DNA of 8,040 nt from Flavobacteriales bacterium UBA1995 (GTDB lineage Bacteria; Bacteroidota; Bacteroidia; Flavobacteriales_D; Sanyastnellaceae): NCBI GenBank assembly GCA_002336475.1, contig DDCX01000030.1:30228-38267 (forward strand), in the 5' to 3' direction. Position numbers and translations under genes: made by a program. The stretch's first letter is position 1. Each line of letters begins with the position of its first letter. The notes below the pieces were generated by a model. The model worked only from the letters and a program-made list of their open reading frames with translations. It was not told the origin of the DNA and did no database searches. Shown in pieces: positions 6,597 to 8,040 of the stretch.

Positions 6597-7751
6597 ATGA
6601 CACGTGGGACAAAGGTTTTCATCACCCTACTTTTAGGTGCAACGGTGTATGCAGGGGCTGGGTGCAATAAGGTTCAACACCCCGAACCAGAACTCCCCAC
6701 CCCTGAGACATTGGTCCTACCCAACCTGCCGGAAACCCCTTATGGCTATGCGGAAATGCAATTTCCAGAGGCCTGGCTAAACGACCCTGCGCTGGCCTTG
6801 TTCGGCGGGTTCGGAGAGACCGCCAACATCACGGATGCAGGCGCCACATTGGGCAGGGTGCTGTTTCATGACGTTCAGCTTTCTGCCGACAACACCGTTT
6901 CGTGCGGCAGCTGTCATCATCAAGAGCACGCCTTTGCCGATGCCACTTCTCGGTCAGTTGGCATTTCGGGCACCCCCCTGTTGCGCAACACACCCGGACT
7001 GTTCAACCTTCGTTACCAGCGCCGGCTGTTTTGGGACCTGCGTGTGGCAGGGCTGGCCAATCAGGTCTTGCAGCCCATTGGCCACCCCGATGAAATGGGC
7101 ATGGACCTGGAGGAACTTGCAGACAAACTCGATGCCCTGCCCTACTACCCCGCTTTGTTTGAGGCGGCTTTTGGGGACGCCCACATCAGCCTTGACCGCA
7201 TCACTGATGGGCTGGTGCAATTTCTGATGTCCATACGCTCACACCAGAGTCGCTACGATGAAGGACTCGCCAATGGGTTTGCCAGTTTCACGTCCAGCGA
7301 ACTGACAGGAAAAGAGGTCTTTTTTAGAGGTGATACGCGCTGCAATCAATGCCACAGCGGACTGAATTTCTTCTCAACACAAGCCTTCATCAATGGACTC
7401 GAGATGGACTATGGTGCCGTTGGCGACGCCGGCATTGGCGAACTGTCTGGCAGCCCCACTGATGACGGGCGTTTCAAAACAGTCTCCTTGAGAAATGTGG
7501 GCGTCACCGCCCCCTACATGCACGACGGCAGATTTGCAGACCTCAGGGCTGTTGTGGACTTCTACAGCGACAACATTGTGCAACATCCATACCTCGATGA
7601 ACGCTTTTCTGACAATGGCATTGGCCCACCGGGACAAGAGCCATACCGGCTTGAATTGACGGAAACAGAACGCGTTGGACTCGTGGATTTCCTCCACACG
7701 CTATCGGACACCTCCATCACGGTGAATCCCGCCTTTTCATCTCCTTTTTAG
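6597..7751 (+). CDS. Di-heme cytochrome c peroxidase / MauG family protein, probable lipoprotein
   Basis: Seen in 384 residues: an N-terminal hydrophobic segment ending in GAGC (Cys23), a weak lipobox, then a Pro-rich linker. Two c-type heme motifs follow: CGSCHH (Cys103, Cys106, His107) and CNQCHS (Cys249, Cys252, His253). Family signatures are LFHDVQLSADNTVSCGSCH leading into FAD at about 89-114, RRLFWDLR at 142-149, and PYMHDGRF at 306-313, where Met308 is the expected axial ligand of the second heme. Known: bacterial cytochrome c peroxidases reduce hydrogen peroxide with electrons from small cytochromes; MauG relatives, which have Tyr at that position, oxidise proteins. The Met points to the peroxidase branch, though many Bacteroidota copies are uncharacterised. 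It would act in the periplasm, lipid-anchored if Cys23 is acylated. The ATG at 6597 is chosen over one at 6552, because the latter adds 15 polar residues and abuts the protease start. Confidence 0.92.
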   Translation: MTRGTKVFITLLLGATVYAGAGCNKVQHPEPELPTPETLVLPNLPETPYGYAEMQFPEAWLNDPALALFGGFGETANITDAGATLGRVLFHDVQLSADNTVSCGSCHHQEHAFADATSRSVGISGTPLLRNTPGLFNLRYQRRLFWDLRVAGLANQVLQPIGHPDEMGMDLEELADKLDALPYYPALFEAAFGDAHISLDRITDGLVQFLMSIRSHQSRYDEGLANGFASFTSSELTGKEVFFRGDTRCNQCHSGLNFFSTQAFINGLEMDYGAVGDAGIGELSGSPTDDGRFKTVSLRNVGVTAPYMHDGRFADLRAVVDFYSDNIVQHPYLDERFSDNGIGPPGQEPYRLELTETERVGLVDFLHTLSDTSITVNPAFSSPF

Positions 7752-7764
7752 GGCCAACCGGACA

Positions 7765-8040
7765 TCAATCAGGCCAGTGCAATTCGAAGCGAGAACCTAT
7801 GCCTGGCTCCGAATGCAACCGGATTTCTCCACCGTGTTTTTCGACAATGCTGTACACGTGGCAGAGTCCCATTCCCAGCCCCTCTTCTTGACAGGCAAAC
7901 CTTTTGAACGGCTGAAACACCTCACGAATTTGCTGTGGGTTCATGCCACGGCCATTGTCTTCGACCATCAACAACCACCCCTCACTGGTTTTTTTTGCGC
8001 TCACATCCACATGCACTTGCACTCCTGGGCGGCCATATTT
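7765..8040 (-). CDS. Sensor histidine kinase, C-terminal ATP-binding part (start beyond the window)
   Basis: The last 91 residues of a two-component sensor kinase; the frame is open to the right edge, so the sensor, the phosphorylated His and the N box are outside. Seen: MVEDNGRGM (G1 box, ATP contact), then VFQPFKRF (F box), GLGMGL (G2 box) and the usual ending IVEKHGGEIRLHSEPGIGSRFEL. This is the HATPase_c fold that binds ATP for autophosphorylation. The compact F-to-G2 spacing and VEKHGGEI suit an orthodox kinase or PAS-type kinase close to the HisKA class. It faces the peroxidase gene tail to tail, 13 bp apart, so the two are not co-transcribed and no regulatory link follows from position. 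Target and stimulus are unknown. Confidence 0.92.
   Translation of the reverse strand, partial: KYGRPGVQVHVDVSAKKTSEGWLLMVEDNGRGMNPQQIREVFQPFKRFACQEEGLGMGLCHVYSIVEKHGGEIRLHSEPGIGSRFELHWPD

Noticed and set aside
7374..7697. Minus-strand open frame within the peroxidase gene
   Set aside because: Shadow of the second heme domain; no recognisable motif.
7752..7775. GGCC/GGCC inverted pair as a shared terminator of the convergent peroxidase and kinase genes
   Set aside because: Only four self-complementary base pairs with a 16-base loop and no T-tract; too weak to support.

Overview
The window looks like chromosomal DNA of a marine-type Bacteroidota, most likely in or near the Flavobacteriales. 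The evidence is two large secreted proteins that end in type IX secretion system (T9SS) sorting domains, the Cys-rich GCTD/ACNYD/DDGSC spacer repeats common in secreted proteins of that phylum, a PKD-like domain of the Bacteroidota kind, and starts without clear Shine-Dalgarno sequences. Base composition looks GC-rich for the phylum (judged by eye, not counted). Species cannot be named from the sequence.

Layout. A minus-strand block runs leftward from about 6551 to the left edge: a 1088-residue secreted metzincin-type metalloprotease (3285-6551); a 59-bp gap with a small hairpin; a 763-residue secreted CotH-kinase/lamin-tail-domain protein (934-3225); a 25-bp gap; an RluF-type 23S rRNA pseudouridine synthase (150-908); a 10-bp gap; and the first 46 codons of an FAD-dependent amine-oxidase-like protein (1-139, cut by the edge). 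Divergent from the protease, across only 45 bp, is a plus-strand di-heme cytochrome c peroxidase/MauG-family protein with a lipoprotein-like signal (6597-7751). Convergent with it after 13 bp is the ATP-binding C-terminus of a sensor histidine kinase (7765-8040, start beyond the right edge). Coding density is very high; no gene-free stretch exceeds 60 bp. I see no tRNA, rRNA, CRISPR array, insertion sequence or integration site.

How the genes relate. The protease and the CotH protein are both predicted T9SS cargo, with N-terminal signal peptides and C-terminal sorting domains, and lie in tandem, so co-expression at the cell surface is plausible. RluF and the oxidoreductase are intracellular and appear to share the transcription direction by close packing, not by function. 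The peroxidase would act in the periplasm, anchored or soluble. No complete undescribed system is evident. The most noteworthy items are the leishmanolysin-like zinc site of the protease, its five in-frame spacer repeats, and the secreted CotH-type kinase fold in what appears to be a non-spore-forming lineage.
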